In this document: positions 63,230 through 64,000 of the stretch, in pieces
How the letters are laid out: each line of letters starts with the position of its first letter
Numbering within the stretch: position 1 is the stretch's first letter
Assembly (NCBI GenBank): GCA_021464415.1
Contig: CM038469.1
Coordinates: forward strand, 9,340,501 to 9,404,500
Source: Lonicera japonica
Taxonomy: Eukaryota > Streptophyta > Magnoliopsida > Dipsacales > Caprifoliaceae
Direction of reading: 5' to 3'
DNA: 64,000 nucleotides
The notes under the pieces: model-generated
Databases searched by the model: none
Told to the model about the DNA's origin: nothing
Seen by the model: the letters and a program-made list of their open reading frames with translations, nothing else
Position numbers and translations under genes: made by a program

Positions 63230-64000
63230 TGATGTGATCCGGCCTAGCTCTAGTTTCTATTTAATCATGGTGGTTCGTGGCATTCCAAATGATGATCCAC
63301 ACATGATGGCAAGCAAGGATAGAGCATGGAAATTCAAAAGGAATTCCATATAATTTTATATGCTTGATACAATAAGCTTGAATGATAATTATGCATTCCA
63401 AGGAGTTCCAAAAGATTGGGCATTGGAGTTTAAGAGGAAGAGAGCCCGAAGTTAAAAGGTGAAGAAATCAGAAGAAGTGTTTGCCTAAAGCGTGGGCACG
63501 CCAAAGCTGGGAGTTGCGATCAAAAGGCAAAAGTACTATTTTGATAAGGCGCGGGCACGCCTTAAAGTCCGAAATTCAGCCTTATTTTTCTAGCGTGTTC
63601 TCACGACCAGCTAGCGAAGAATTTAATTAGTTTTATTATTATTTGGCAGCTTCTTTATTTCTTTAATAGGTCTTTTATTTTAATTAGGAGATAATATTTA
63701 ATTTGTTTCCTTTTATTAGGATTCCTATTTTTAATAGGAAATAGTTTCCTTATTGTTTTAGGGTTCTATTGTTTTGTTACTCCTATTTAAAGGAGGCTCA
63801 ATATTGTTTTAATCAAGTTAAGTTATGAATACAATTATGATTGGAGAGTTTTCTCTTTGTGTTCTCTAAAAACATGTTGAGCATGGTGAATTAATTAATT
63901 CACGTGTTTCTTGACTTATCAATCTAGCATTCACACTAGATTGTGGCGTCATTCACTATACCAAGGTTCGCGTTTCTTTAAGCGTTGGGTTTAGGTTCCA
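63230..64000 (+). repeat. 3' LTR, first 771 bp
   Basis: Begins TGATGTGATCC and follows the left LTR to the end of the window. It lacks the second 52-bp unit. The remaining roughly 100 bp and the target duplication lie outside. Confidence 0.9.

Larger units (their letters stand above)
58602..64000 (+). mobile_element. Non-autonomous Ty3/gypsy-type LTR retrotransposon, right end cut by window
   Basis: The left LTR is 58602-59527 (TGATGTG...GCGTCA) and the right LTR begins at 63230 and leaves the window. A primer site for initiator tRNA-Met follows the left LTR and a polypurine tract precedes the right one. Between them is one long frame with protease and reverse-transcriptase relics of gypsy type. 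Integrase, a complete reverse transcriptase and RNase H were not found, so the element would need help in trans to move. Confidence 0.88.

Overview
This is nuclear DNA from a flowering plant, most likely a eudicot. It is AT-rich, the genes have many introns with GT-AG junctions and consistent phases, the recognisable proteins (RUS4, an At3g27390-type membrane protein, REM/VRN1-like B3 factors) belong to plant families, and the gaps are filled with plant transposable elements. Species cannot be told from the window. Gene models below were built by hand from splice signals and reading-frame phase.

Layout. 1-10.6 kb: the 5' part of a large minus-strand VPS13/chorein-type gene running off the left edge; its longest exon carries three single-base frame breaks. 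10.6-18.6 kb: no convincing gene; dispersed repeats, a duplicated 0.65-kb repeat and a long-TIR element that splits one copy. 18.6-22.8 kb: a complete 10-exon minus-strand RUS4-like gene. 23.4-24.5 kb: a 5'-truncated HSP70 pseudogene split by a solo LTR. 25.6-27.1 kb: a Helitron helicase scrap followed by a decayed orphan reading frame.

28.4-43.9 kb: two tandem, intact, 10-exon minus-strand copies of the At3g27390-type membrane protein gene, separated by a 7-kb spacer with three Tourist-like MITEs, one of them expanded by a minisatellite. 45.4-45.6 kb: a near-perfect U6 snRNA copy fused at its 3' end to a tRNA-derived SINE, probably one chimeric retro-insertion. 46.8-56.5 kb: two minus-strand genes each encoding two B3 DNA-binding domains; the first has a decayed LINE in intron 2, the second appears to use a GC-AG intron.

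58.6 kb to the right edge: a young non-autonomous Ty3/gypsy-type LTR retrotransposon with both LTRs (the right one cut by the window), a tRNA-Met primer site, a polypurine tract and one long 806-codon frame. That frame holds a protease-like domain lacking its catalytic Asp and two separate decayed reverse-transcriptase pieces, yet has stayed open.

The cellular genes are unrelated housekeeping or regulatory loci with no shared pathway. The most noteworthy items are the open but catalytically dead gypsy frame, the U6-SINE fusion, the frame breaks in the VPS13-like gene beside otherwise intact neighbours, and the HSP70 pseudogene opened by a solo LTR.
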